A stretch of 9,287 nt of DNA, taken from positions 1-9,287 of the forward strand of contig JAFVAA010000816.1 of assembly GCA_017476305.1 (NCBI GenBank), read 5' to 3'. Origin of the DNA: Lachnospiraceae bacterium. GTDB lineage: Bacteria > Bacillota > Clostridia > Lachnospirales > Lachnospiraceae. The notes under the pieces were generated by a model, which worked only from the letters and a program-made list of their open reading frames with translations, was not told the origin of the DNA and searched no databases. Of this stretch, positions 1-7,563 are shown piece by piece; position 1 is the stretch's first letter, and each line of letters starts with the position of its first letter. A program made the translations under genes and the position numbers.

Positions 1-875
1 GTCATGAAATTTACATGATTCATATACACCGTATCCGTCAGGCTGTCCTCTGCCCTTCCCAGCACCACTTCATTCGTTTCCGGTCTGATTTTTATGACAA
101 ACACCGGATACCCCATTGCAATTCCCAGACCTTTTCTCTGCCCCACCGTATAGTGAATAATGCCCTGATGCGTTCCAAGTACGTTTCCCTCTAAATCCAC
201 AAAATTACCGGGTTCTGACTTCGCTCCCGTTTCCATCTCGATAAAGCCTGCATAATCTCCATCCGGCACGAAGCAGATCTCCATACTGTCTGCCTTATGC
301 GCCACCGGAAGCCCTACTCTGTCTGCAATAGCACGAATCTCCGGCTTTTCATAATCTCCCACCGGCATACGCGTCCTTCTTAGCTGCTCCTGTGTCAGAT
401 TATAAAGTGCATAGGTCTGATCCTTTTTTCCTGTTACAGAATTTTTAATCGCCATCCGTCCATTTGGCAGTTCACAGATTCTGGCATAATGTCCGGTCGC
501 AATATAGTCCGCCCCAATCTCTAAGCTTCTCTGTAAAAGAGATTCCCACTTCACATAGCGGTTGCAGGCGATACAGGGATTTGGCGTTCTTCCCTCCTGA
601 TACTCTTTGATAAAATAATCTATCACATTTTCCTTAAATTCCCGCTTAAAATTCATCACATAATAGGGAATGTTAAGGACCTGCGCTACACGTCTGGCAT
701 CGTCCACCGCACTCAATCCGCAGCATCCACCTTCGTATTCCAGGGTTTCTTCGGATTCATCCTGCCAAATCTGCATCGTCACACCAATGACCTCATAGCC
801 CTGCTCCTTCAAAAGATATGCCGCCACCGAGGAGTCCACTCCCCCGGACATTCCCACTACTACTTTTTTCTTCAA
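1..875 (-). CDS. mnmA: tRNA-specific 2-thiouridylase MnmA (3' end cut by window)
   Basis: MnmA activates C2 of the wobble uridine in Lys, Glu and Gln tRNAs with ATP and inserts sulfur relayed from a cysteine desulfurase; it is cytoplasmic. The first 291 residues are visible of a family length near 360. The PP-loop ATP site SGGVDSS lies at residues 10-16. The two catalytic cysteines are present: Cys101 in NPCIACN and Cys201 in [15 protein letters not shown] and GQRKGLGI family blocks also read through without interruption. I chose the TTG start at 875 because GAGGAGG sits five bases upstream of it; an in-frame ATG at 896 would place that ribosome site inside the gene and has no good site of its own. 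It lies 138 bases beyond nadA with no clear terminator between them, so it may be read from the same transcript. Identity is very secure. Confidence 0.95.
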   Translation of the reverse strand, partial: MKKKVVVGMSGGVDSSVAAYLLKEQGYEVIGVTMQIWQDESEETLEYEGGCCGLSAVDDARRVAQVLNIPYYVMNFKREFKENVIDYFIKEYQEGRTPNPCIACNRYVKWESLLQRSLEIGADYIATGHYARICELPNGRMAIKNSVTGKKDQTYALYNLTQEQLRRTRMPVGDYEKPEIRAIADRVGLPVAHKADSMEICFVPDGDYAGFIEMETGAKSEPGNFVDLEGNVLGTHQGIIHYTVGQRKGLGIAMGYPVFVIKIRPETNEVVLGRAEDSLTDTVYMNHVNFM

Positions 876-1013
876 AGCGTCCTCCTCGCAAAACATTTTC
901 TATTTCTCTAAAAAACCAAACCCGAAAAGCAAACCTGCCTTTATTTATGATGGTGCTTCGAAAGTAAACACCCTTTCATTCATGATGTTATCAGCAGAAG
1001 CTGGCATGTAGGT

Positions 1014-1916
1014 TTACTCTGCAAGCTCTAACATCCTCGCCAGAGGTTTTTTGGCTCTCTGTCTCAGTTCTTCCTCCATATGAATTTCCGGCTCCAGCTT
1101 TTCCAGAGCTTCCTTCACCTTATCCAAAGTAATTCGTTTCATATTTGGACAAAACTGCCTGTGTCCTACCGAATAAAATTTTTTCCCCGGATTTTTCTGT
1201 TCCAGTTCAAAAAATACTCCCATCTCCGTACAGATTAAAAATTCCTTCGTATCACTCTCTGTCGCATAGGAAATGATTTCGGAGGTACTTCCGATAAAAT
1301 CAGAAAGAGCCAGAATTTCCTCCTTACATTCCGGATGTGTCAGTACCAAAGCCTCTGGATGCAGCTCCTTCGCCTTTAAAAGTTCTTCCTTATGAATGCT
1401 GGTATGCACATGGCAAAATCCATCATTAAAAATAAACTCTTTTTCCGGCAGCTTTTCCGCTACAAACCGTCCCAGATGCTCATCCGGTATAAAAAAGATA
1501 TGCTTATTCGGAAGTCCCTTTACTACCTTTACAGCATTGGATGACGTCACACAGACATCAGACATCGCCTTTAGCTCTGCTGTCGAATTCACATAACAGA
1601 CCACTGCCACATCCGGGTACTTCTCCCTGACCTCTTTAATTCTCTCAGGCTCTGCCATATGTGCCATCGGACAATCTGCCAGATCATCTGCCATAATCAC
1701 CCGCTTCTCCGGATTTAATATTTTCGCACTCTCACCCATAAAAGAGACTCCACAAAAAAGAATATTTTTCTGTGTAACCTCTGTCGCCTTCTTCGCAAGG
1801 AAATAGGAATCTCCCACCAAATCCGCATTTTCCTGCACTTCACCATCTACATAATAATGCGCCAGGATAACGACATCCTTTTCCTCCTTCAGACGTTTGA
1901 TTTCCTCAGATATCAT
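1014..1916 (-). CDS. nadA: Quinolinate synthase NadA
   Basis: NadA condenses iminoaspartate with dihydroxyacetone phosphate to quinolinate, the second step of de novo NAD synthesis, using an oxygen-sensitive [4Fe-4S] cluster. The 300-residue protein matches the compact family length. The cluster ligands appear in their expected places: Cys82 in ADCPMAH, Cys168 in GFCHVH and Cys256 in FCPNMK. The N-terminal ILAHYY block and the GDSYFLA block are also typical. Two in-frame ATGs exist, at 1928 and 1916. I prefer 1916 because GGAG sits a few bases before it, whereas the upstream ATG has only A-rich sequence ahead of it. The usual partners nadB and nadC are not in this window; the gene sits between the AICAR formyltransferase gene and mnmA. 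A 26-codon reading frame upstream ends in an ATGA overlap with the chosen start, which would fit translational coupling. Confidence 0.95.
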   Translation of the reverse strand: MISEEIKRLKEEKDVVILAHYYVDGEVQENADLVGDSYFLAKKATEVTQKNILFCGVSFMGESAKILNPEKRVIMADDLADCPMAHMAEPERIKEVREKYPDVAVVCYVNSTAELKAMSDVCVTSSNAVKVVKGLPNKHIFFIPDEHLGRFVAEKLPEKEFIFNDGFCHVHTSIHKEELLKAKELHPEALVLTHPECKEEILALSDFIGSTSEIISYATESDTKEFLICTEMGVFFELEQKNPGKKFYSVGHRQFCPNMKRITLDKVKEALEKLEPEIHMEEELRQRAKKPLARMLELAE

Positions 1917-1993
1917 GCTAATCTCCATTCTATTTTAATTGCATCTTTTCTTAAATTCGTTTGATAAAAACCGCTGCTATTCACAATGTTCAT
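1913..1993 (-). CDS. Possible 26-residue leader reading frame coupled to nadA
   Basis: This short frame starts MNIVNSSGFY and ends EWRLA. Its TGA stop shares four bases (ATGA) with the preferred nadA start, the classic layout of translationally coupled genes. GGAAG lies seven bases upstream of its ATG. I do not recognise the peptide. It could be a real leader peptide, the remnant of a former gene, or chance open frame in a 144-base spacer. No repeated codons for one amino acid suggest attenuation. The claim rests only on spacing and the overlap, so confidence is low. Confidence 0.25.
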   Translation of the reverse strand: MNIVNSSGFYQTNLRKDAIKIEWRLA

Positions 1994-2060
1994 TTTCTAT
2001 CTTCCATGCTCTGCAATAGGTTTCCTGCTACGCAACATGATTTGTACCTTTACCAAAAAA

Positions 2061-3239
2061 TCAGTGATGGAACAAACGAAGCCCTGTAAATGCCATCGCA
2101 ATTCCATGTCTGTTACAAGCATCAATCACATCCTGATCCCGGATAGAGCCCCCCGGCTGCGCAATGTAGCTGACACCACTCCGAAACGCCCGTTCCACAT
2201 TATCATCAAACGGGAAAAATGCATCCGAACCGCAGGTCACACCAGAAGCCTGGGAAAGCCATTCCCTCTTTTCTTCCTTTGTAAATACAGGAGGCTTTTC
2301 CGTAAACGTCTTTTCCCACAGACCATCTGCCAGAACATCCATATAATCCTCACCGATATAAAGATCAATCGCATTGTCCCTGTCTGCACGCTTCATATCC
2401 TCCTTAAACGGAAGATTTAAAACCTGTGGAGACTGTCTTAAAAGCCAGTTGTCTGCCTTCTGCCCTGCCAGTCTGGTACAGTGGATTCTGGACTGCTGCC
2501 CCGCCCCGATTCCGATTGCCTGACCGTTTTTCACGAAACAGACCGAATTTTACTGCGTATACTTTAGCGTAATCATTGCAATCGCCATATCATCCTTCGC
2601 ACTCTGTGGAATTTCTTTATTCTCCGTCACGACATTGCTAAAAAATGCCTCGTCAATATTTAATTCATTTCTTCCCTGCTCAAAGGTAATCCCAAACACC
2701 TCTTTATGCTCAATCGGATTCGGCTCATAGCTTTCATCAATCTGAATAATCGCATAAGCTCCCTTTTTCTTTTCCTTCAGAAGCTCCAGTGCCTCCGGCT
2801 TATACCCCGGAGCAATGATTCCATCGGAAAACTCCCTTTTAATCATCTTCGCCGTACAGACATCACACACATCGGAAAGAGCGATAAAATCACCATAAGA
2901 AGACATTCTGTCTGCCCCTCTCGCTCTCGCATAAGCTGCAGCAAGCGGTGTCAGCTCCCCTAAATCATCCACCCAGTAAATCTTTGCCTCTACCTCACTC
3001 AGCGGATTTCCAATCGCCGCCCCCGCAGGGGATACATGCTTAAAAGAGGTCGCCGCCGGCTTTCCTGTCGTCTTTTTTAATTCTCTCACAAGCTGCCACC
3101 CATTAAACGCATCCAGAAAATTGATATATCCCGGCTTTCCATTTAAAACCGTGATAGGAAGCTCGGAACCATCCTGCATAAAAATCTTCGATGGCTTCTG
3201 GTTCGGGTTACATCCATACTTTAATTCTAATTCTTTCAT
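2061..3239 (-). pseudogene. purH: Stand-alone AICAR formyltransferase (PurH-type), interrupted by an in-frame TAA
   Basis: The enzyme transfers a formyl group from 10-formyl-tetrahydrofolate to AICAR to give FAICAR, the penultimate step to IMP. The full frame is 392 codons plus stop, the length expected for the clostridial type that lacks the N-terminal IMP cyclohydrolase domain. Lys67-His68 in SFKHVSPAG match the catalytic Lys266-His267 of human ATIC. Codon 230 (2550-2552) is TAA, yet the same frame continues with family sequence: KYTQ, stop, NSVCF, then [21 protein letters not shown], ending RLFHH with a TGA stop. The family normally has Ser here (TQSNSV), so TCA to TAA is the simplest change. 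The next residue corresponds to catalytic Asn431 of ATIC, so the 229-residue product should be inactive. AGGAGGAG precedes the ATG. It follows purO by 280 bases of mostly noncoding spacer and function would need readthrough or repair. Sequence error cannot be excluded. Confidence 0.9.
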
Positions 3240-3350
3240 AATCTCCTCCTGATTTTTATATTTTTTTGTTTCTAATTTTTATCTTTGCCTCTTTTATCTC
3301 TGCCTTACCTTTTGATTCCTTTTCCAATGAACAAAAGCTGTGTATAAAAG

Positions 3351-3434
3351 TTATCCACATTACTTTTTTGGAAAAATCCTTATTTTTCTATATTCTACTT
3401 TTGTAGATTTTGACTTTCCACATACTTTTCCACA
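3351..3434 (+). promoter_or_regulatory. Cluster of DnaA-box-like sites upstream of the AICAR formyltransferase gene
   Basis: The 205-base spacer between purO and the formyltransferase gene is AT-rich. It holds one perfect DnaA box, TTATCCACA at 3351-3359, and two near matches in the same orientation: CTTTCCACA at 3414-3422 and TTTTCCACA at 3426-3434. The last two are 12 bases apart. A short inverted repeat, TCTAC-TTTT-GTAGA, lies between them and the perfect box. I found no convincing sigma-A promoter in the spacer, though a separate promoter for the downstream gene is possible. The boxes could be a DnaA-binding regulatory cluster or chance in AT-rich DNA; nothing else here indicates a replication origin. 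Confidence 0.35.
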
Positions 3435-3444
3435 AATGTAGATT

Positions 3445-4164
3445 TTACTGATTTTTATTGACAATCCTGCTTTCATATTTTCCTGTCCCTATATCAATAT
3501 ACCGCACAAACAGAGACACCTTATTTTCCTCATTCAGATTATTCCAAAGAAGTTCTACAAATGTCTCCATATCATCCGGAATATCGACAAGCTCCGGCTC
3601 TCCTTCAAAACTCGGAAGCGGATTTCCATCCCCCCTGTACGTATGGATAAAACGTCCCTCCCCTGCGACCGGGTTTGTATAGGAAAAGGTAAACCGGTTA
3701 CAGGAGTCCGGATTTCCCAGATTGCTTTTTAAAATGGACATCGCATAGTTAAAATTCCCATCACCAATGTGCATAATTCCAGAGATTCTAGGAGTGTAGT
3801 TTGGCGCATCCGGCTCAAACTCTCTGGTACGAAGTGCCTGCTCAAAGGTCTGCTGCTTGTCCATCAGCTCGTAAATCGTATCCGTCTGGTCGCCATTGGT
3901 CACAATCGTCTTATTTCCTAACACACGAACCGGCGCATAGATAATCAGACTCGGATCACTGAGCTTCGACTCATCAAATGCCTGCGTACGAATGCCCTCT
4001 CCATCCTCTACAAAGATACGGTTCCTGCTGTTCTCACTTCTCCCCATGATGAAATACGCTGTCACAGCATATTTTCCATTTGCACTTTTTCCAATGATGA
4101 TTCCCCTTCCCGGATAACTGTTTTCCTGAAGTCTTTTCTCCAACGAAATCTTTTCTAAACTCAT
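3445..4164 (-). CDS. purO: IMP cyclohydrolase, PurO type
   Basis: This cytoplasmic enzyme closes FAICAR to IMP, the last step of de novo purine synthesis. The 239-residue protein resembles the archaeal PurO family (IMP_cyclohyd domain), which some clostridia use instead of the N-terminal domain of bifunctional PurH. Family-like features are the N-terminal SYPGRGIIIGKS segment, AYFIMGRSENSRNR, the NGDQTDTI block and the C-terminal FVRYIDIGTG. Two ATGs are close together at 4170 and 4164. The second is nine bases from AAGGAGG and is preferred; the first is only about three bases away. The gene is preceded directly by a ZTP riboswitch with its terminator, and followed by the matching formyltransferase gene, which supports the assignment strongly. 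No breaks are seen. Confidence 0.92.
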   Translation of the reverse strand: MSLEKISLEKRLQENSYPGRGIIIGKSANGKYAVTAYFIMGRSENSRNRIFVEDGEGIRTQAFDESKLSDPSLIIYAPVRVLGNKTIVTNGDQTDTIYELMDKQQTFEQALRTREFEPDAPNYTPRISGIMHIGDGNFNYAMSILKSNLGNPDSCNRFTFSYTNPVAGEGRFIHTYRGDGNPLPSFEGEPELVDIPDDMETFVELLWNNLNEENKVSLFVRYIDIGTGKYESRIVNKNQ

Positions 4165-4180
4165 ACACATCTACCTCCTT

Positions 4181-4229
4181 AAAAGTAAAAACCGACCATC
4201 CCGGGCAAGCACTTGCCCAGGCGGTCGGC
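4181..4229 (-). terminator. Intrinsic terminator forming the riboswitch expression platform
   Basis: A strong two-part hairpin pairs GCCGACC with GGTCGGT, and inside it GGGCAAG with CTTGCCC, and is followed by TTTTTACTTTT on the minus strand. It overlaps the 3' half of the ZTP aptamer, including the conserved CCGCCTGGGC segment, and ends just before the purO ribosome site. This layout fits transcription termination when ligand is absent and read-through when the aptamer is folded. It may also end read-through from the GH5 gene, for which no other terminator was seen. Confidence 0.88.
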
Positions 4230-4281
4230 ATTTTCCTCCATACTCCCTATGGGTATCCCCATTATCCGCCAGTCATATGGA
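4202..4281 (-). promoter_or_regulatory. ZTP (pfl-type) riboswitch aptamer controlling purO and the AICAR formyltransferase gene
   Basis: ZTP riboswitches bind ZMP or ZTP, the AICAR nucleotides that build up when 10-formyl-folate is short, and usually turn purine and folate genes on. The conserved parts are present. P1 pairs TCCATA (4281-4276) with TATGGA (4242-4237). TGACTGGCG follows the 5' strand of P1. P2 is ATGGG-GATA-CCCAT (4262-4249), followed by GGGAG. The 3' signature CCGCCTGGGCA is at 4224-4214. GGCGG and CCGCC can form the expected pseudoknot. The 3' domain merges with the terminator hairpin. The downstream genes carry out the two steps that consume ZMP, which fits the known biology of the motif. 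Confidence 0.92.
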
Positions 4282-4293
4282 TATACTTCTTTA

Positions 4294-4322
4294 AGAATAA
4301 CCCATTTTCAGTTTTTTTTCAA
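4294..4322 (-). promoter_or_regulatory. Probable sigma-A promoter of the riboswitch and purine operon
   Basis: TTGAAA at 4322-4317 and TATTCT at 4299-4294 are separated by exactly 17 bases. Transcription would start near 4287, a few bases before the P1 stem of the ZTP aptamer at 4281, which is the expected place. The -10 box is imperfect (four of six), so the call rests mainly on spacing and position. Confidence 0.6.
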
Positions 4323-4329
4323 CTGTTTT

Positions 4330-6462
4330 TTACTCTTTTCCATCTGTATTTTCCTGACGGTCACGATAGCGGTTAATGATATATTTACTTGTATTGGTCA
4401 GCATATCCTCTGTCCATGCACCATCCGGCTTTCCTACAGATGTTTTAAAATAAGCAGCCGATTCAGAAGAATTACTGATTGCCCAGCACGCATAGCTGAC
4501 GTTATTCTTATCGCAAATATCCAACCATTTATCCGCATTTTCCACATCATACTTTCCATCTCCCGAAGCAGTGCAGATACCAAACTCGGATACCATCACG
4601 GGAACCCCAGCCTCCAGTGCATCGGTCATCCTTTTCTGCGGAGCATCGTAGTGCGAAGCAGAATAAAAATGGCATGTATAAATTGTATTTTTATCCCTCA
4701 GAGTGTGTCCGATGACATCATCTACATTCGCCGAGTAAGAAGGTGTTCCGCAGATGACAATCGCATCATTTCCACAGTCACGAATCGTCTTTACCAGTTT
4801 GGTACAATACGTATACAAATCCTTTCCGGAATCATCCTTCCACTCCGTTCCGGTCGGCTCATTACAGATTTCAAAAAGTACATTATCATAATCCTTATAC
4901 TTCTTTGCGTATTTCGTAAAGAAAGCCTTTGCTTCTTTTAAATCCTCATTCGGATTATAGTTTAGCACATGCCAGTCGATGACCGCATACATTCCCAGCT
5001 CTGTCGCCGCTTTTACGCCCTCCTCAATCAACGCATCGTTATATGCAGCACTGTCACCTGTAACAGAACTTCCATTCTCTTTCCGAAGCTTATCAGCCCA
5101 CTTCTGAATATAGGCATTATCTCCCTCCCGGCAATAAACCGCAATTCTTACCATATTTACGCCCCATTCATCCCGAAACGTCTGAAATGCTTCCTGATTT
5201 ACATACTGTGGGAACCAGGAAAGTCCATGTGTGCTGACACCACGCATCTGAAACGGCTTTCCTTCCCTATCCACGATAACAGGTGCCGTATAACCGGATA
5301 CCTTTGCCATCTTTAATTTTCCGTGTTTTCCTACCTCTGTATCCTTTTTGGAAACCGTTTTCTTTTCTCCTGTCAATGTATACTTTAACTGTACATCGAC
5401 CTTTTCTACCGTTTCCTGACCTCCACTTCCTTCTAAAACAGCACTTTCAATATTCCAAGCAACTTCCGTACCATCTTTACAGCCGGTCACTTTAAGTCCA
5501 ATCTCACCAAGTGTACCTTCTGCTACATATGGTGCCATGTCCAATGTCAGATCAAAAGACTGTGGTTTTTCTGTCAAATCCTGACGCACATCATTCCAAT
5601 TCTGATATTTCGAATCCATTCCATAAATATAGACCTGCGGAGCCCCATCTGCTGTATACTCTGTCACAGAACCGGTTACATGCAGCTTCAAATCCTGATA
5701 TCCACCGAGTCCCTCCGTAAATGCCCTTGGGATAGTAAAATGTGTATCACAGTTGTAATCATCTCCATATGGATTCTTTTTAATCGTTCCACCTGCTGCT
5801 GTTCCTGTCGAACCATTTCCCGCCTGCAGCTCTACCGGAAACTTCACCTCCACAGATGCCTTTGCTTCACTGTCCTTTGGTCCCGTAATCCTAGCAGAGT
5901 TAATCGTATAGCCAAATTTATCCCCGTCTTCACCATCAAAGCGAAGTCTGACCACCCCAAGCGTGGAACCAACCTCATCCTCATAGGAAGAAAGATCCAT
6001 GGACAGATCATAGCTTTTTCCGACCTCCACAGCAGCCATGCTGTCCCCATCAGCCCAACCACTCCAGTCTCTCGCCATAGCGCACAGACGCACACTCGGA
6101 GAACCACTGCCGGTATAGGAAGATACCGTCACATTTACCTGTACAGCAACCCCCTTCATGCTGTTTCTGTTTTTCACTTCGTCCGGAACTGCCAGATCAT
6201 CCTCAGCGATAAACTCCGGATAGTCCCCGTTTTTCACTGCCACAGCCTCTTTCGCCTTGCCAATCCCATCCGTAATTTCCGCCAAAACATCCCCTTCTGT
6301 TTCTTTGGTTTCCGCAGTTTCTGTCGCCTCTGTCGTTTTCTTCTCCTCTTTCGTCCCCTTCGTTTCCTTAGTGCCACTTGTAAGCCTGAGAACCAGAATC
6401 ATCACCACTGCCAAAACCAAAATTCCCAGACCACAAAAAAGTCCTTTTTTTGATACCTTCAT
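4330..6462 (-). CDS. Membrane-anchored GH5 glycanase (endoglucanase-like) with two beta-sandwich modules
   Basis: A 710-residue extracellular glycoside hydrolase. Residues 1-7 are positively charged and 8-27 form one hydrophobic helix, an uncleaved anchor or signal peptide. A Thr/Glu/Lys-rich linker follows to about 57. Two related modules at roughly 75-195 and 255-345 share the same order of blocks (a G.P.V segment, W-containing loop, DL..DL or DLTLDM, a TLG strand, then I.SA...G). They look like tandem carbohydrate-binding domains. The GH5 barrel spans about 390-700. It has STHGLSWF, MVRIAVY, IDWHVLN, acid/base Glu535 in EICNEPTG, CHFYSASHY and nucleophile Glu626 in VSEFG, a pattern close to GH5 subfamily 2 cellulases. 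Cellulose or another beta-glucan is the likely substrate, but specificity is inferred. I chose the ATG at 6462 because GGGAGG lies eight bases before it; an ATG at 6531 would add 23 residues ahead of the membrane helix and lacks a site. Confidence 0.9.
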   Translation of the reverse strand: MKVSKKGLFCGLGILVLAVVMILVLRLTSGTKETKGTKEEKKTTEATETAETKETEGDVLAEITDGIGKAKEAVAVKNGDYPEFIAEDDLAVPDEVKNRNSMKGVAVQVNVTVSSYTGSGSPSVRLCAMARDWSGWADGDSMAAVEVGKSYDLSMDLSSYEDEVGSTLGVVRLRFDGEDGDKFGYTINSARITGPKDSEAKASVEVKFPVELQAGNGSTGTAAGGTIKKNPYGDDYNCDTHFTIPRAFTEGLGGYQDLKLHVTGSVTEYTADGAPQVYIYGMDSKYQNWNDVRQDLTEKPQSFDLTLDMAPYVAEGTLGEIGLKVTGCKDGTEVAWNIESAVLEGSGGQETVEKVDVQLKYTLTGEKKTVSKKDTEVGKHGKLKMAKVSGYTAPVIVDREGKPFQMRGVSTHGLSWFPQYVNQEAFQTFRDEWGVNMVRIAVYCREGDNAYIQKWADKLRKENGSSVTGDSAAYNDALIEEGVKAATELGMYAVIDWHVLNYNPNEDLKEAKAFFTKYAKKYKDYDNVLFEICNEPTGTEWKDDSGKDLYTYCTKLVKTIRDCGNDAIVICGTPSYSANVDDVIGHTLRDKNTIYTCHFYSASHYDAPQKRMTDALEAGVPVMVSEFGICTASGDGKYDVENADKWLDICDKNNVSYACWAISNSSESAAYFKTSVGKPDGAWTEDMLTNTSKYIINRYRDRQENTDGKE

Positions 6463-6598
6463 CCTTTCATCCTCCCTTTTGATATACGTGCGATTACTAA
6501 CAGTTTCTTTGAAATATAATGAAAATTTCATCTAATTTATATCAAAAAGGAACACAAAAAAACAGTTTCATGGACTAAGTCCTGATTTTGGATAAATT

Positions 6599-6754
6599 TT
6601 AAGAATCCGACTCCATAGTTAATGGGATATAATCATTACCAGCCACCCAAACACACGCTTCATCATCCCAAATACATCTAACCGATTTCTTTTTGCTTTT
6701 CTGTTCTGCTTGCCACCATATATCCCTCACCTTCTCTATATCTTTACAGATATC
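6599..6754 (-). pseudogene. Remnant of a DUF1902/HicB-like antitoxin
   Basis: A minus-strand frame without a clear start reads KVRDIWWQAEQ, then KKKSVRCIWDDEACVWVAG and NDYIPLTMESDS before a TAA at 6599-6601. The second half closely resembles the beginning of DUF1902 proteins, HicB-like partners of toxin-antitoxin loci, whose pattern is roughly V.WD.EA.VW.A...DIP.L..ESDS. In intact relatives a helix follows ESDS; here the frame stops at once. The remaining sequence towards the GH5 gene shows no continuation in any frame I checked. No HicA-like toxin is visible nearby. I read it as a dead fragment. The upstream part (about 6700-6754) is open but not recognised. Confidence 0.5.
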
Positions 6755-6762
6755 GTATAACA

Positions 6763-6830
6763 AATGAAAGTTGCACTGGCAGGCGTGCCTATTCCTGCAG
6801 CACTTCTCCAGAGTTCTCCGTAAAACTTCC
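6763..6830 (+). repeat. Structured dispersed repeat, copy 1 (short, diverged)
   Basis: The left part, ATGAAAGTT through GGCAGGCGTGCCTA to TCCTGCA, matches copy 2 at 7565-7600 at 32 of 36 positions in the same orientation. It keeps the AGGC-GT-GCCT mini-hairpin and the GCAGG/CCTGC pair. The right arm ends AAACTTCC like copy 2, but the middle is about 35 bases shorter. The outer arms pair only over AAGTT/AACTT. It fills the space between the Rpn remnant and the DUF1902 remnant. Confidence 0.65.
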
Positions 6831-6835
6831 GATGC

Positions 6836-7320
6836 TCACACCGCTGCCATTTCCTTATCCTTCAGTTCCAGATATACTTTTTCCACATCAAATTCCGACA
6901 GGGAACGGTTAATGACATCATAAATCTCCTGAACGGTTTCCTCCTCTTCTACTAAATCCTCCGCAATCTGTGCCGACTCCTGACCCAGAAGCATTTTTTT
7001 ATATATTTGTCGAATCAAGTGTTCCATCAAGCCCCGTTCCAAGCCCTGCTCCATTCCCTCATCCCATGCATCATCTAAAAATGTCCTCATACTTGCCACC
7101 TCTTCCTTTCTGTCTTTATGTCCTGTCCGGTTCTGTGCATCCTCAAATTTTTTATTTCCGGTCAGCACTGCCATCATCTTTAATATCGCATCCACATGAC
7201 GGATTAATTCACGAGCTCCGTTTCCCTGACGAGCCTCTCGCCACCGAATAAAAGCACGTTGACGATATCAGCAAATACGTCGTCATAGGCTTCTCTCAGA
7301 AGAAGATTACGAAAAACTAC
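6836..7320 (-). pseudogene. Rpn-family nuclease/transposase-like gene reduced to its two ends
   Basis: Rpn proteins are PD-(D/E)XK nucleases linked to recombination, usually near 300 residues in these bacteria. Two pieces remain. The N-terminal piece (about 7204-7320) reads EAYDDVFADIVNVLLFGGERLV and stops at TAA 7204-7206; no start codon with a ribosome site is seen before it. The C-terminal piece is in another frame. It reads GARELIRHVDAILKMMAVLTGNKKFEDAQN from just upstream of a GTG at 7195 and runs to TGA at 6836, with the family's acidic tail containing TFLDDAWDEGMEQG and a final coiled region. The central nuclease core between the two pieces is missing, so a deletion of several hundred bases plus a frame change is the simplest history. 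The 119-residue C-terminal piece could still be translated from the GTG but lacks a ribosome site. Confidence 0.75.
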
Positions 7321-7410
7321 TAAGAGCAAAAGAGAGCATGTCCAACTTCATTAAACCATACCACACCCCCGCCCTGGCTTTTTTCCATTTCTTTCACCCA
7401 AAAAAAGTTC

Positions 7411-7443
7411 AAAAAAAGAAAGCCCCGACAAACAGGGGCTTTC
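7411..7443 (-). terminator. Intrinsic terminator
   Basis: GAAAGCCCC and GGGGCTTTC form a perfect nine-base-pair stem with an eight-base loop (7443-7418), followed on the minus strand by seven Ts (7417-7411). There is no T-run on the plus side. It is about 270 bases below the promoter at 7680-7708 and about 280 bases below the last codon of the PBECR-like gene, so it may end either transcript. Confidence 0.85.
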
Positions 7444-7563
7444 ACCGATGTGACATGAAGCACTCGTTATTTTACACAAAAAGCACTTTGAATTTTTGTG
7501 AATTATTACAATACTTTTTTCCAATACGAACCAGACGCTAAACTTAACAGGCATTTCTATACT

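Noticed and set aside
952..972. Hairpin GGTGTTT/AAGCACC on the minus strand between nadA and mnmA
   Set aside because: The stem is short with a G-T pair and is not followed by a T-run, so it does not qualify as a terminator.
4305..4331. Plus-strand hairpin CAGTT/AACTG followed by Ts next to the GH5 stop
   Set aside because: Only five base pairs with an all-T loop; no plus-strand gene leads to it, and the minus-strand side has no T-run.
4213..4941. Long plus-strand open frames opposite the GH5 and ATPase genes
   Set aside because: They are antisense to well-supported genes, lack ribosome sites and have no recognisable protein features.
6570..6580. Palindrome GGACT-A-AGTCC upstream of the GH5 gene
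   Set aside because: Could be an operator, but 11 bases without a second copy or a clear promoter beside it is not enough.
6498..6580. Possible promoter of the GH5 gene (TTGATA and nearby TA-rich boxes)
   Set aside because: Several partial -35/-10 combinations exist in AT-rich DNA, but none has both good boxes and correct spacing.
7351..7554. Minus-strand 67-codon frame through the terminator at 7411-7443
   Set aside because: No ribosome site, it runs through a strong terminator, and the composition is not protein-like.
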